The notes beneath the pieces are model-generated. The model was not told the origin of the DNA, did not search any database, and was given only the letters and a program-made list of their open reading frames with translations. From Caulobacter vibrioides (GTDB taxonomy: Bacteria > Pseudomonadota > Alphaproteobacteria > Caulobacterales > Caulobacteraceae), in the NCBI RefSeq assembly GCF_002310375.3, contig NZ_CP023315.3, positions 806,001 to 870,000 on the forward strand: a stretch of 64,000 nt of DNA, in the 5' to 3' direction. Position numbers and translations under genes: made by a program. Below are positions 38,621 through 47,288 of the stretch, piece after piece. Numbering within the stretch: the stretch's first letter is position 1; each line of letters starts with the position of its first letter.

Positions 38621-39021
38621 AGGACGTCGCGCAGCCAGGCCACCAGGGGCTCGTCGGCCGGCGGCATCGGATAGTCGCTCAGCTTGTCCGGTTTCACCCA
38701 TGCCAGCGCCTCGTGCTCCTTGCGCGTCACTTGGCCTTCCCAGCGACGCAGCAAGTAGAGTGGCATCAGGAGGTGAAAAGACTCGTAACTGTGAGACGCA
38801 AAAACAAACGGCGCCAGGCAGGCGTGCGCCACCTTGATCCCGAGCTCTTCTTGCAACTCCCGGATCAGGCACTCCTCCGGCGTCTCGCCGGCCTCGACCT
38901 TGCCGCCCGGAAACTCCCACAAGCCGGCCAGTTGCTTGCCCTGCGGGCGCTGACAGATCAGCACGCGGCCATCGACATCGATCAGAGCGGCGGCGGCGAC
39001 GAGGACGATGGGCTTGGTCAT
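38617..39021 (-). CDS. mutT: 8-oxo-dGTP diphosphatase, MutT family
   Basis: A 134-residue Nudix hydrolase with the box GKVEAGETPEECLIRELQEELGI (consensus GX5EX7REUXEEXGU) near residues 38-60. WEFPGGK before it is typical of MutT, which destroys oxidised dGTP and prevents AT-to-CG mutations. The ATG at 39021 gives the normal length; upstream residues in the frame come from a family B repeat. Its stop overlaps the pilin start. Confidence 0.9.
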   Translation of the reverse strand: MTKPIVLVAAAALIDVDGRVLICQRPQGKQLAGLWEFPGGKVEAGETPEECLIRELQEELGIKVAHACLAPFVFASHSYESFHLLMPLYLLRRWEGQVTRKEHEALAWVKPDKLSDYPMPPADEPLVAWLRDVL

Positions 39022-39054
39022 GAGCGCGGTGTGGCGCGGGCGGTCGGCCTGGTC

Positions 39055-39173
39055 AATCCTCCCCCTCGCGGGGGAGGTGTCGGCTCGAAGAGACGACGGA
39101 GGGGGAAGGGGCAAGGTCAGCACAACTTCCCCCTCCGACGCTTCGCGTCGCCTCCCCCGCTGGGGGGAGGATT
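39055..39173. repeat. Intergenic inverted repeat, family B
   Basis: It starts AATCCTCCCCCTCGCGGGGG and ends CGCTGGGGGGAGGATT, almost the same outer arms as the copy at 19615-19734; the inner loops differ. It lies upstream of mutT, between mutT and the rhlE promoter. Confidence 0.75.
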
Positions 39174-39407
39174 TTCGCAAAACTTGACTTTCCCGCTAGG
39201 ATAACCGATATCCGCCTCGCGTCACTCCGACGCTATTGGCGCTCCAGCCGCGTGAGGGTCCGTTTTCGGGCCAGCCTGTCGAGCGCCTTGAGAGATTTTC
39301 TCACCCGATCGCCCGTGCACGCGGGGCGCTCCCCCGAACGATAGCCGACAGGCCAGCCGTGCGCGGAACGCGCGGGCTGTCTTTCGGGCACGAAAGAACC
39401 AACACAC
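39174..39407 (+). promoter_or_regulatory. rhlE promoter and long structured leader
   Basis: A possible housekeeping promoter has TTGACT at 39184 and GATATC at 39207, spaced 17 bases. This would give a leader of roughly 185 bases. The leader holds an 8-bp inverted repeat (GCCTGTCG at 39274, complement at 39346) enclosing GC-rich hairpins. Long leaders are common in cold-induced helicase genes; any such role here is inference. Confidence 0.4.
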
Positions 39408-40844
39408 GTGACTCAATTTTCTGACCTTGGCCTGGCCAAGCCGCTGCTGAAGGCCCTTGCCGAAAAGGGCTACAAGGAGCCGACGCCGATCCAGGCCCAG
39501 GCCATCCCGGTGGTGCTGCAAGGCCGCGACCTGCTGGGCATCGCCCAGACGGGCACCGGCAAGACCGCCGCCTTCGCCCTACCGATCCTGCAGCGCCTGG
39601 CCGAAGACCGTAAGCCGGCCCCGCGCCGCGGCTTCCGCTGCCTGGTGCTCTCGCCGACCCGCGAGCTGGCCACCCAGATCGCCGAGAACTTCAAGGCCTA
39701 CGCCGTCCACATGGGCCTGTCGGTCCACACCATCTATGGCGGCGTCAAGTATGGCCCGCAGATGAAGGCCCTGGCCGGCGGCATCGACGTCCTGGTCGCC
39801 ACCCCCGGCCGCCTGATGGACCACATGGCCGAGAAGTCGGCCATCGTCTCGGGCACCGAGATCTTCGTGCTCGACGAAGCCGACCAGATGCTGGACCTGG
39901 GCTTCGTGGTGCCGATCCGCAAGATCGCCGCCCAGCTGACCAAGAACCGCCAGAACCTGTTCTTCTCGGCCACCATGCCCAGCGAAATCGGCAAGCTGGC
40001 CGGCGAGCTGCTGAACGACCCGGTGCAGGTCTCGGTCGCGCCCCAAGCCACCACCGTCGAGCGCATCGACCAGCGGATCCTGTTCATCGAGGCCCAGCGC
40101 AAGCGTCCGCTTCTGGCCGAGATCCTGGCCGAGCCCGGCGTGGAGCGCACCATCGTCTTCACCCGCACCAAGCGCGGCGCCGACCGGGTGGCCAAGTATC
40201 TGAACGCCGCCGGCATCGAGGCCGCCTCGATCCACGGCGACAAGACGCAGGGTCAGCGCGAACGCGCGCTCGCGGCCTTCAAGGCCGGTGAGATGCGGGC
40301 TCTTGTGGCCACCGACATCGCCGCGCGCGGCATCGACGTCAACGACGTCAGCCACGTGATCAACTACGAGCTGCCCAACGTGCCGGAGGCCTATGTCCAC
40401 CGGATCGGCCGCACCGCGCGAAAGGGCAAGGACGGCATCGCCATCAGCTTCTGCGCCGATGACGAGCGTAACCTGCTGAAGGACATCCAGAAGGCCACCC
40501 GCCAGACGATCCCGGCCTTCGACCGTCGCAACGACAAGCTGCTGGCCGCGGCCGCCGCCGTCGCCGACAAGCTGGTCCCGGCCGAGAAGTACGTTGATCC
40601 GCGCAAGGCCGATCCGCGCAACGACGTCCCGTCCGAACTGCGCCGCAAGCGCCCGCGCAACCGCAATGGCGGCGGCGGTGGTGGCGGTCGCGCCGAAGGC
40701 GGCCAGAAGGCTCAGGGGCGTGGTCCTGGTCAGGGCAAGGGCCCCGGCAAGCCGGGCCAGAAGTCCGGTCCTGCCCAGAACGAGTTTCGCGGCCCCAAGC
40801 GCCAAGCCGCGGCCGCCGAGAAGCGCTGGTCGCCGATCGATTGA
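39408..40844 (+). CDS. rhlE: DEAD-box ATP-dependent RNA helicase RhlE
   Basis: A 478-residue DEAD-box helicase with all core motifs: Q motif (EPTPIQAQAIP), AQTGTGKT, PTRELATQI, VATPGRLMD, DEAD in VLDEADQML, SAT, IVFTRTKRGAD, and HRIGRTARKG. The C-terminal 90 residues are basic and Gly-rich (RNRNGGGGGGGRAEGGQKAQGRG), as in RhlE proteins, and bind RNA non-specifically. It unwinds RNA in ribosome assembly or decay, mainly at low temperature. The start is a GTG at 39408 with only a weak ribosome site. Confidence 0.92.
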   Translation: MTQFSDLGLAKPLLKALAEKGYKEPTPIQAQAIPVVLQGRDLLGIAQTGTGKTAAFALPILQRLAEDRKPAPRRGFRCLVLSPTRELATQIAENFKAYAVHMGLSVHTIYGGVKYGPQMKALAGGIDVLVATPGRLMDHMAEKSAIVSGTEIFVLDEADQMLDLGFVVPIRKIAAQLTKNRQNLFFSATMPSEIGKLAGELLNDPVQVSVAPQATTVERIDQRILFIEAQRKRPLLAEILAEPGVERTIVFTRTKRGADRVAKYLNAAGIEAASIHGDKTQGQRERALAAFKAGEMRALVATDIAARGIDVNDVSHVINYELPNVPEAYVHRIGRTARKGKDGIAISFCADDERNLLKDIQKATRQTIPAFDRRNDKLLAAAAAVADKLVPAEKYVDPRKADPRNDVPSELRRKRPRNRNGGGGGGGRAEGGQKAQGRGPGQGKGPGKPGQKSGPAQNEFRGPKRQAAAAEKRWSPID

Positions 40845-40873
40845 TCCCAAGGGATTACAGTAGGTTGTGAAAA

Positions 40874-40900
40874 CCAGGCGAAGACTGCGTCTTCGCCTGG
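40874..40900 (+). terminator. Perfect hairpin after rhlE
   Basis: CCAGGCGAAGAC and its exact complement enclose TGC, starting 30 bases after the rhlE stop. No T-run follows, so it may be a transcript-stabilising hairpin or a weak terminator. Confidence 0.5.
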
Positions 40901-41001
40901 CGCCCGCGAGGTTTCGCGAAGGCGACGCTTGAATCCCCCTTCACTATGAGGTCACCTTGCGGCCAGGGCCGGTCGGGGGAGCCGGAGGGGGGATCTAGCG
41001 G

Positions 41002-43266
41002 ATGGGCGAGGGCGGCCAGCGAGCCACGCCTGCTTTGACGAAGATCGTGAGCGGCGAGATGGCCGCGCGCGTTCTGGCGTTCGACTGGTCCAAGACGCCG
41101 CTCGGCGCGCGTGAAGACTGGTCACCGGCCTTGCGCCTGGTCACCGACATCGTCCTGGCCAGCAACTTCCCCATGGCCCTGCGCTGGGGACCCGAGCTGG
41201 TCCTGATCTACAACGACGCCTATGCGCCCGCCCTGCACGAGCGCCATCCCAGCGCCCTGGGCCAGAGCTTCTACGACACCTCGCCAGGCTTCCAGGCGGC
41301 TTTGCGCGGCTTGCACGAAGACATCCTGACCGGGACCAGCGGCGGCTTCGCGTTCGATCGCCTGCCCTTGAAGGTTCTGCACCACGGGGTCCTGGAAGAC
41401 GCCTATTTCACCGTCAACTACAGCCCCGTGCCGGACGCGACCGCGCCCAGCGGCGTGGGCGGCGTGCTGGTGGCGGCGGTCGAGATCTCCCAGTCGGTCA
41501 AGGCCGAGCAAACCCTGCGCGCCACCCAGGAACGCTATCAGATGGCCCGCGAAGTGGCCGGCGTGGTCGGGGCCTGGGAATGGGACATGAAGGCCGACAA
41601 GGTCTATGCCGACGCCCGCTACGCCGAGCTGCACAATGTGGATCCGGCCCTGGCCGAAGCTGGCTTGCCGGTGCTGGCCTTCACCCCCGCCCTGCATCCC
41701 GACGACCGTGATCGCGTCCGCGCCGTGGCCCAGGCGTCGGCCGCGACCGGCGGGTCCTTCTCGGAGGAATATCGGCTGGTGCAGGCGGACGGCTCGATCC
41801 GCTGGGTTTACACGCGCGGCAAGGCGTATCTGGACGCCGACGGCCAACCGGCCCGCAACACCGGCGTCATCATCGACGTCACCGAGCGAAAGCAGGCCGA
41901 GGCCGAACTGGCGGCCGCGCGCGTCGACCTGGATCTGGCCGCCCAGGCGGCGGGCCTGGGGCGCTGGGTGTTGCGGCCCCATGTCAACCAACGCCACTGG
42001 GACGCGCGCACGCGGGCGATCTTTGGCCTGACCGAGCACGAGCCGCCCAGCACCGCGCGCTTCCTGTCGCTGGTGCATCCCGACGACCGCGACGCGGTGC
42101 GGGACGCGATGGCGGCGGCGACCGATCCGCACGGACTGGGCACGATCAATCTCGATTACCGGATCCGCCGCGCCAATGACCACGCCTTGCGCTGGATCGA
42201 GGTGTTCGGCCAGGCCTTCTTCGAGAACGGGGTCTGTACGCGCTTCGTCGGGGTGGTCTCCGACGTCACCGATCGCCGCGAGGCGGTCGACCGCCTGGTG
42301 CGCCAGGAAGAAACGCTGCGCCTGGCCATCGACGCGGCGGATGTCGGCACCTGGGACCACGATCTGGATACGGGGGAGGTTCGCCTCTCGGACCGCTGCT
42401 ATGCGATGTTCGGCGTAACGCCGGGCGAGCCGGTGACCGAGGAGACGCTGACGCCGTTCACCCATGCGGCCGATGTCCCCCGCGTGCGGGACGCGGTCGA
42501 TCGGGCCTTGGACCCCGCCGTCCGGGCCGACTACGCCATCGAGTTCCGGGTCACCGGCCGCGACGACCATGTCGAGCGCTGGCTTTCGGCCAAGGGCAAG
42601 GTGATTTTCGACGACGAGGGCAGGGCGCGTCGCTTCCTGGGGGCGGTGGTCAACATCACCGAGCGCAAGCGCGCCGAGCTGCACCTGCGCCTGCTGGTCA
42701 ATGAGCTGAACCATCGGGTCAAGAACAGCCTTGCCACCATCCAAGCCATCGCCGCGCAAAGCTTCAACGGCCAGCGCGATATGGACGAGGCCAAGGAGGC
42801 GTTCTCCAACCGCATCGTCGCCCTGGCCGAGGCGCACGACCTGTTGACCCGCGAGAACTGGGAGGGCGCGGAGATGCACGATGTCGCCTCCCGCGTCGCG
42901 GTGCTGCACGGCGGATCCGTTCGCTTCGAGCTGAGCGGCCCGTCGATCCGCCTGTCGCCCAAGACGGCGCTATCGCTGTCCATGGCGCTGCACGAACTGG
43001 CCACCAACGCCGTCAAGTACGGCGCCCTGTCCGCGCAGGATGGGCGTATCCAGATCGCCTGGGACCTGGCGCCGGAGACCGGCGCGCCCCGCCTCGATCT
43101 GACCTGGACTGAGCGAGACGGCCCGCCTGTCAAACCGCCGGAACGGCGCGGCTTCGGCTCGCGCCTGATCGAGCGCGGTTTGGCCGCCGAGCTGGCCGGG
43201 GCGGCCGTGATCGACTTCCAGCCCGACGGCGTGATCTGCCGCATCCGGGCGCTGCTGGAGGCGTAA
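41002..43266 (+). CDS. Multi-PAS sensor histidine kinase, HWE family
   Basis: A 754-residue soluble kinase. An N-terminal sensor-like domain (about 20-165, with MALRWGPELVLIYNDAY) is followed by three PAS/PAC units (about 175-295, 300-425, 430-555; each with a DVTERK-type C-terminal motif). The transmitter has the HWE H-box NELNHRVKNSLATIQAIAAQ, with phospho-His H571, the N-box HELATNAVKYGALS and the late WTE motif that names the family. HWE kinases are frequent in alphaproteobacteria, often in light or general stress sensing. No response regulator is nearby. GGAGG lies before the ATG. There are no membrane helices, so it senses a cytoplasmic signal. Confidence 0.9.
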   Translation: MGEGGQRATPALTKIVSGEMAARVLAFDWSKTPLGAREDWSPALRLVTDIVLASNFPMALRWGPELVLIYNDAYAPALHERHPSALGQSFYDTSPGFQAALRGLHEDILTGTSGGFAFDRLPLKVLHHGVLEDAYFTVNYSPVPDATAPSGVGGVLVAAVEISQSVKAEQTLRATQERYQMAREVAGVVGAWEWDMKADKVYADARYAELHNVDPALAEAGLPVLAFTPALHPDDRDRVRAVAQASAATGGSFSEEYRLVQADGSIRWVYTRGKAYLDADGQPARNTGVIIDVTERKQAEAELAAARVDLDLAAQAAGLGRWVLRPHVNQRHWDARTRAIFGLTEHEPPSTARFLSLVHPDDRDAVRDAMAAATDPHGLGTINLDYRIRRANDHALRWIEVFGQAFFENGVCTRFVGVVSDVTDRREAVDRLVRQEETLRLAIDAADVGTWDHDLDTGEVRLSDRCYAMFGVTPGEPVTEETLTPFTHAADVPRVRDAVDRALDPAVRADYAIEFRVTGRDDHVERWLSAKGKVIFDDEGRARRFLGAVVNITERKRAELHLRLLVNELNHRVKNSLATIQAIAAQSFNGQRDMDEAKEAFSNRIVALAEAHDLLTRENWEGAEMHDVASRVAVLHGGSVRFELSGPSIRLSPKTALSLSMALHELATNAVKYGALSAQDGRIQIAWDLAPETGAPRLDLTWTERDGPPVKPPERRGFGSRLIERGLAAELAGAAVIDFQPDGVICRIRALLEA

Positions 43267-43267
43267 G

Positions 43268-44827
43268 CTAGTTCGACGCCGCCGAGGCCGCGCGCAGGGC
43301 GGCGGCGATCTGCTCGTCGGTGCGTCGCAGGGCCATCATCAGCGCGCCGGCCACGATCAGCGGGATCACCGCCCAGACCAGCAGGCCGGCGATCGCCAGC
43401 GCCGTGGCGCCGCCGATCAGGGCGGCGATCACCAGCTCGGCGAAGCCGACCAGGAAAGAGCCGCCCCGACGCTGCTTGAAGTCCGCCCGCTTGCCGGGTT
43501 TCTGATGCCAGACGCCGATCAGACCCGCCGCCCCGGCGCACAGCGCCGCGCCGAGCGCCGTCCACAGCCCGGCCAGCGGGGCGTACCAGGTCAGGGCCGC
43601 GATGGGGACGATCAGCAGTCCGGCCACCGGGATCAGCGCGGCGGCCAGCTTGGCGCGGTTCAGCACGCGCATGGGGGTCGGGGAAATGGCCAGAAGGTCG
43701 GGCGTGTCCTCGGCCGAGACGGTGATCCAGATCAGGCTTCCCGCCACCTGGCCGGCCAGGAAGGTGACCGCCGCCGCCGGCCCCGCCAGGGCCCAGGCGG
43801 GCAGGTTCTCGGCGCCGCGGACCATCACGAAAGCGATGGGCAGCATATAGAGAACGCGCAGCAGCACCTGCGACAGCAGCGCCGCGTCGCGGCTGACCAG
43901 GCGCAGCTCCTTGCGCAGCGTGGCCTGGAACGCGCCGGCGGCGAAGTCGCCGACCGGGCCCTTGGCCGCCTTGCGCGTCTCGGCCCCCTGCGTGGCGGCC
44001 GCCGCGTCGGCGAAGCGTCGGCCCAGCACCCGGGCGGCGAACAGGAATAAGCCGAGGCCAATCGCCATCAGGATCAACAGCGGGATCGGCTGCCCCACCG
44101 CCGCGCGCAGCGGCAGGTCGGCGAACGGCGGCGGCTGGATGCGGCCGTCGCGCACGTCCAGGGCGATGCGCGCAAACAGGCTTTCGGAGGCGTCCTCGCC
44201 CATCAGGGTGCGATACTGGCTGGCCAGGAAGAACGCCGCGCCGATCAGGGCCGCCAGGACCTGGGCCACGGTGCGGGTGCGGCGCGGACCGATCAGCGCA
44301 AACAGCGCCATGGCCAGCAAGAGGCCGACGCCTGTGGCGCCCAGAGCCGCCGCCACCAGCACGCCGAACACGCCGGCCCAGTGCGGATGGCCCATGACGA
44401 CCGAGGGCGTCAGCACCAGCAGCGCCGGAACCACGAACCAGAAGCCGGCGCTGACCGCCAGGCCCAGCGCCCGGACGAACAGCACCTTGCGCGGCGACAG
44501 GGGGGACGAGAACAGCAAGTCCAGATCGCCCCGCTCGTAGAGGGCGTTCGCCGATGCCGCCAGGGTGGTGGACAGCATCAGGGTCAGGATCACCGCCAGC
44601 ACCAGGTCGACGATGATCACCGCGAACGGCGTGATCGGGACCTCGTGGCCCTGGGTCGCCAGGGCCAGGAACACCCCGCCCGCCAGGGTGATGGCGCCCA
44701 GGATGGCGAAGGTGATGATCGTGCCGACGCCCGTCGCCTTGCGGCCCATCGAGACGCCGCGCCAGGCCAGGCGCATCTCGTGGGCCAGGAGCCAGGGCGT
44801 GCTGGCCGGCTTGAACGGCAAGCTCAC
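43268..44827 (-). CDS. ABC-type exporter permease
   Basis: A 519-residue membrane protein with about twelve hydrophobic helices, for example TFAILGAITLAGGVFLALAT and LAVILTLMLSTTLAASANALY. The LYERGDLDLLFSSPLSPRKVL stretch is typical of ABC-2-like permeases with internal duplication. It starts with a GTG that overlaps the stop of the ATPase gene (GTGA), so both are co-translated. The substrate is unknown. It converges on the histidine kinase gene, with the stops two bases apart. Confidence 0.85.
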   Translation of the reverse strand: MSLPFKPASTPWLLAHEMRLAWRGVSMGRKATGVGTIITFAILGAITLAGGVFLALATQGHEVPITPFAVIIVDLVLAVILTLMLSTTLAASANALYERGDLDLLFSSPLSPRKVLFVRALGLAVSAGFWFVVPALLVLTPSVVMGHPHWAGVFGVLVAAALGATGVGLLLAMALFALIGPRRTRTVAQVLAALIGAAFFLASQYRTLMGEDASESLFARIALDVRDGRIQPPPFADLPLRAAVGQPIPLLILMAIGLGLFLFAARVLGRRFADAAAATQGAETRKAAKGPVGDFAAGAFQATLRKELRLVSRDAALLSQVLLRVLYMLPIAFVMVRGAENLPAWALAGPAAAVTFLAGQVAGSLIWITVSAEDTPDLLAISPTPMRVLNRAKLAAALIPVAGLLIVPIAALTWYAPLAGLWTALGAALCAGAAGLIGVWHQKPGKRADFKQRRGGSFLVGFAELVIAALIGGATALAIAGLLVWAVIPLIVAGALMMALRRTDEQIAAALRAASAASN

Positions 44828-45564
44828 GCGGCGGCCTCGGCCGTCAGTTGCAGGAAGACGTCTTCCAGGGTGCGGCCGCTGGCCTCGCCGGCCCGGCTAC
44901 GCAGCTCGTCCAGGGTGCCCTCGGCCAGCAGGCGGCCGCCGGCGATGATGCCTATGCGGTCGGCCATGCGCTCGGCCACGTCCAGGATGTGGGTGGTCAG
45001 GATCACCGTGCCGCCGGCGTCGACGCGGGCCTGCAGCATGTCCTTGACGAGGCGCGCGGCGGCGGCGTCGAGACCGGTCAGGGGCTCGTCCAGGATCAGC
45101 AGCTTGGGATCGTGGATCAGGGCGCCGGCCAGGGCGACCTTCTGCTTCATGCCGCGCGAGAAGCCTTCGCAGCGGCGGCGCGCCTCGGAGGCCAGGCCCA
45201 GGGTGGCCAGAAGCTCCTCGGCCTTGGCCTTGGCGGTGCGGGGATTGATGTTCCAGAGGCCGGCGACGAACTCCAGATATTCCAGCGGCGTCAGCTTGTC
45301 GTAGATCATCGCCTCGTCGGGCGCCCAGGCCAGCAGGGCCTTGGCGCCGGCCGGGTCCTTGCGCGCATCGACGCCGAAGATGGCGATCTCGCCCGCGTCG
45401 GGCTGGGTCAGGCCCGCCACCATCCGCAAGGTCGTGGTCTTGCCCGCGCCGTTGGGCCCCAGCAGCGCATAGAGCTCGCCCGCGCGGACCGTCAGGTCCA
45501 GGCTCGACACCGCAGGCTTGGCGAACGTCTTGCTCAACCCGCGAATAACCAAGGCTTCCGTCAA
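44824..45564 (-). CDS. ABC transporter ATP-binding protein
   Basis: A 246-residue ATPase: Walker A GPNGAGKTT, Q-loop AWAPDEAMIYDKLTPLEYLEF (the Q position reads A-P-D, as in some CcmA/Nat-type ATPases), signature FSRGMKQK, Walker B LLILDEPLTGLD, and switch His in LTTHILD. It drives the permease encoded just downstream. The start is uncertain: the TTG at 45564 (MTEALVIRGLSK) has GGGGG five bases upstream; a GTG at 45567 or TTG at 45576 are alternatives. Confidence 0.88.
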   Translation of the reverse strand: MTEALVIRGLSKTFAKPAVSSLDLTVRAGELYALLGPNGAGKTTTLRMVAGLTQPDAGEIAIFGVDARKDPAGAKALLAWAPDEAMIYDKLTPLEYLEFVAGLWNINPRTAKAKAEELLATLGLASEARRRCEGFSRGMKQKVALAGALIHDPKLLILDEPLTGLDAAAARLVKDMLQARVDAGGTVILTTHILDVAERMADRIGIIAGGRLLAEGTLDELRSRAGEASGRTLEDVFLQLTAEAAA

Positions 45565-45638
45565 CACCGCCCCCAAAGCACAACGCAGCGGCGGCTATTG
45601 AGCCTGATGCGCTCCGGCAGGCAAGCCAAACACGAGAA

Positions 45639-45664
45639 GGGCGCCGGACTCGCGTCCGGCGCCC
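45639..45664 (-). terminator. Intrinsic terminator of the small glycine-zipper gene
   Basis: A perfect 11-bp stem (GGGCGCCGGAC with its complement) and loop TCGC, followed on the minus strand by TTCTCGTGTT. It begins 26 bases past the stop at 45690. Confidence 0.7.
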
Positions 45665-45689
45665 TGTCTGTCGTCAAACGCCCGACCGC

Positions 45690-45992
45690 CTAGCGGTAGC
45701 GGTACTCGTAGTGGCACTTCTTCTTGCTCTTGCCGATCTCGTGACCGGCCACGGCGCCGACCGCGCCGCCCAGCAGGGCGCCTTCGGTCTTGGCGCCGCG
45801 GGCCGCGACGGTGTTGCCCAGCAGGGCTCCGCCCAGGCCGCCGATGACGGCGCCGTTCTTGGCCTTGGACTTGCTGCAGACCAGCACGCGATAGCGGCTC
45901 TTGGACTGAGCCTCGGCGGTGGTCGCCGCGACGGTGCTGGCGGCGAAGCCGACGGCGGTGGCCAGGATGATGGCTTTCAGGGGCGCGCGCAT
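45690..45992 (-). CDS. Glycine-zipper 2TM domain protein, small
   Basis: A 100-residue envelope protein. A signal peptide (LKAIILATAVGFAASTVAATTAEA) is followed by a glycine zipper (KNGAVIGGLGGALLGNTVAARGAKTEGALLGGAVGAVAGHEIG), like those of Rick_17kDa/OmpA-type outer-membrane proteins. It has two Cys and a Tyr/Arg-rich end (KKCHYEYRYR). It probably inserts in or lies against the outer membrane. Its neighbour at 46089 shares the zipper and the VAAR-x-A-x-x-EG pattern, so the pair probably arose by duplication. Confidence 0.82.
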   Translation of the reverse strand: MRAPLKAIILATAVGFAASTVAATTAEAQSKSRYRVLVCSKSKAKNGAVIGGLGGALLGNTVAARGAKTEGALLGGAVGAVAGHEIGKSKKKCHYEYRYR

Positions 45993-46035
45993 GACGAGCT
46001 CTCCGTTTCTGGGTTCGATCCCTCGGATATCAAAA

Positions 46036-46072
46036 CGTGCAAGCCGGCGGCCGGTTTCCAGACCGCCGGCTT
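46036..46072 (-). terminator. Intrinsic terminator of the Tyr/Arg-repeat gene
   Basis: A 10-bp stem (AAGCCGGCGG at 46041-46050 with its complement at 46063-46072) with a 12-base loop, followed on the minus strand by GCACGTTTTG. It lies 17 bases past the stop at 46089. Confidence 0.7.
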
Positions 46073-46088
46073 GGCGTCGGGGCGAGGA

Positions 46089-47099
46089 TCAGCCCTGGAC
46101 GCGATAGCGGCCGTCGGCGTCAGGGCAGACGCGGATGTAACGGGTCTCGACGCGGCCGTTATACTCGGTCGGGGCCGGGGCCAGGCGGCAGCGCTCGCTG
46201 GAGTCGGCGAAGCGGCCGTCGGTGTAGCGATAGGGCTGTGTCTGATCGTGGCTGTAGTAGGCGCCGCGGGTGTCGCACTTGGCCGAGGCGTTGCCGATGG
46301 CCGCGCCGACCCCCGCGCCGACCAGGGCCCCCAGCACCGTGCCTTCGGGACGCGCGTTGCGGGCGGCGACGTTCGAGCCCAGGGCCGCCCCGGCCAGGGC
46401 GCCGATCACCCCGCCGACGGTGGCGTTGCGCTTGGCGTCCTGCCGGCAGTCGGCGCCGGTGTTGCTGCTTGTGCTGGTGTCGATGCTGTAGCCGCCGACA
46501 TAGGGCGTCCCGAAGCGGTTGGCGTAGTCGGGATAGCGACGGTCATAGGCGCCGCCGCCATAGCGACGGTCATAGTCCGTGCGGGCGCGCTCATACTCGG
46601 CGCGGTCGCGTTCCCACTGCGCCCTCTGGCCGTCATAGCCGCTGCTGCCGGCGTAGTTGCTGTCGATGCGGAAGCGGGCGGCCTGGGTCTGATGGCGCCG
46701 GTCGTAGGCGCCGGTCCCGCGACGGCGGTCATAGGTGTAGCGCGCCCGCTCATAGGCCAGGCGTTCGCGCTCGAAACGCGCGCGCTCGGTGTTGTAGGCC
46801 GCGCTCTCCCGATAGGTCGCGGCGCTGTAGCGCGCGCCAGAGGTCGGGTAGCGACGGTCATAGGCGCCCGTGCCGTAGCGGCGGTCATAGTCGCCGCGCG
46901 CCTGGATGTAGCGCTCGCGCTCGCGTTCATAGGCCGCCTGGCGGTCGCGATAGTCGGCCACCTGATCGTAATAGGACGTCCTCTGGTCGTTATAGCGCTC
47001 GAGGCTGCGCTGGTAGGCCGCGTCCTGCGCGAAGGCGGGGGCGACGGCGCCGCAGGCCATGGTGGTCGCGAGCAGCGTGACCAGGATTCTGGAAGTCAT
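46089..47099 (-). CDS. Secreted glycine-zipper protein with Tyr/Arg-rich repeats
   Basis: A 336-residue exported protein. After a signal peptide (residues 1-25) come three repeats of about 52 residues (positions 55-197). Each has a charged helix (YERERERY, FERERLAYERARY, WERDRAEYERARTDY) and then YDRR-x-G-x-GAYDRR, at residues 71, 123 and 176. Residues about 225-272 form a glycine zipper (GGVIGALAGAALGSNVAAR, LGALVGAGVGAAIG). The C-terminus has three more Cys, which with C218 makes four that could form disulfides. It is probably an outer-membrane-associated structural protein. The Tyr and Arg content is extreme for this genome. Function unknown. Confidence 0.8.
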   Translation of the reverse strand: MTSRILVTLLATTMACGAVAPAFAQDAAYQRSLERYNDQRTSYYDQVADYRDRQAAYERERERYIQARGDYDRRYGTGAYDRRYPTSGARYSAATYRESAAYNTERARFERERLAYERARYTYDRRRGTGAYDRRHQTQAARFRIDSNYAGSSGYDGQRAQWERDRAEYERARTDYDRRYGGGAYDRRYPDYANRFGTPYVGGYSIDTSTSSNTGADCRQDAKRNATVGGVIGALAGAALGSNVAARNARPEGTVLGALVGAGVGAAIGNASAKCDTRGAYYSHDQTQPYRYTDGRFADSSERCRLAPAPTEYNGRVETRYIRVCPDADGRYRVQG

Positions 47100-47235
47100 G
47101 GTGGTGGTCTCCGTTCAATCGAACGGATCGACGGCCGACCCCCGAAACCGGGTCGCCAATCCGGGGGCGTCCGCCCCTGCGGAGACGATAAGCGTCGGTG
47201 GACGCAGAGGTTCCCTGTCAGGGCTGATAGCTCTG

Positions 47236-47279
47236 TGTCATCCCAGCCGCAGCGCGAAGCGCGGAGCGCCGGGATGACA
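47236..47279. repeat. Short family A repeat
   Basis: A compact version of the TGTCATCCC...GGGATGACA repeat with inner CGCAGCGCGAAGCGCGG hairpins. It lies just past the ubiG stop and upstream of the repeat-protein gene. Confidence 0.65.
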
Positions 47280-47288
47280 CGGGGGCGC

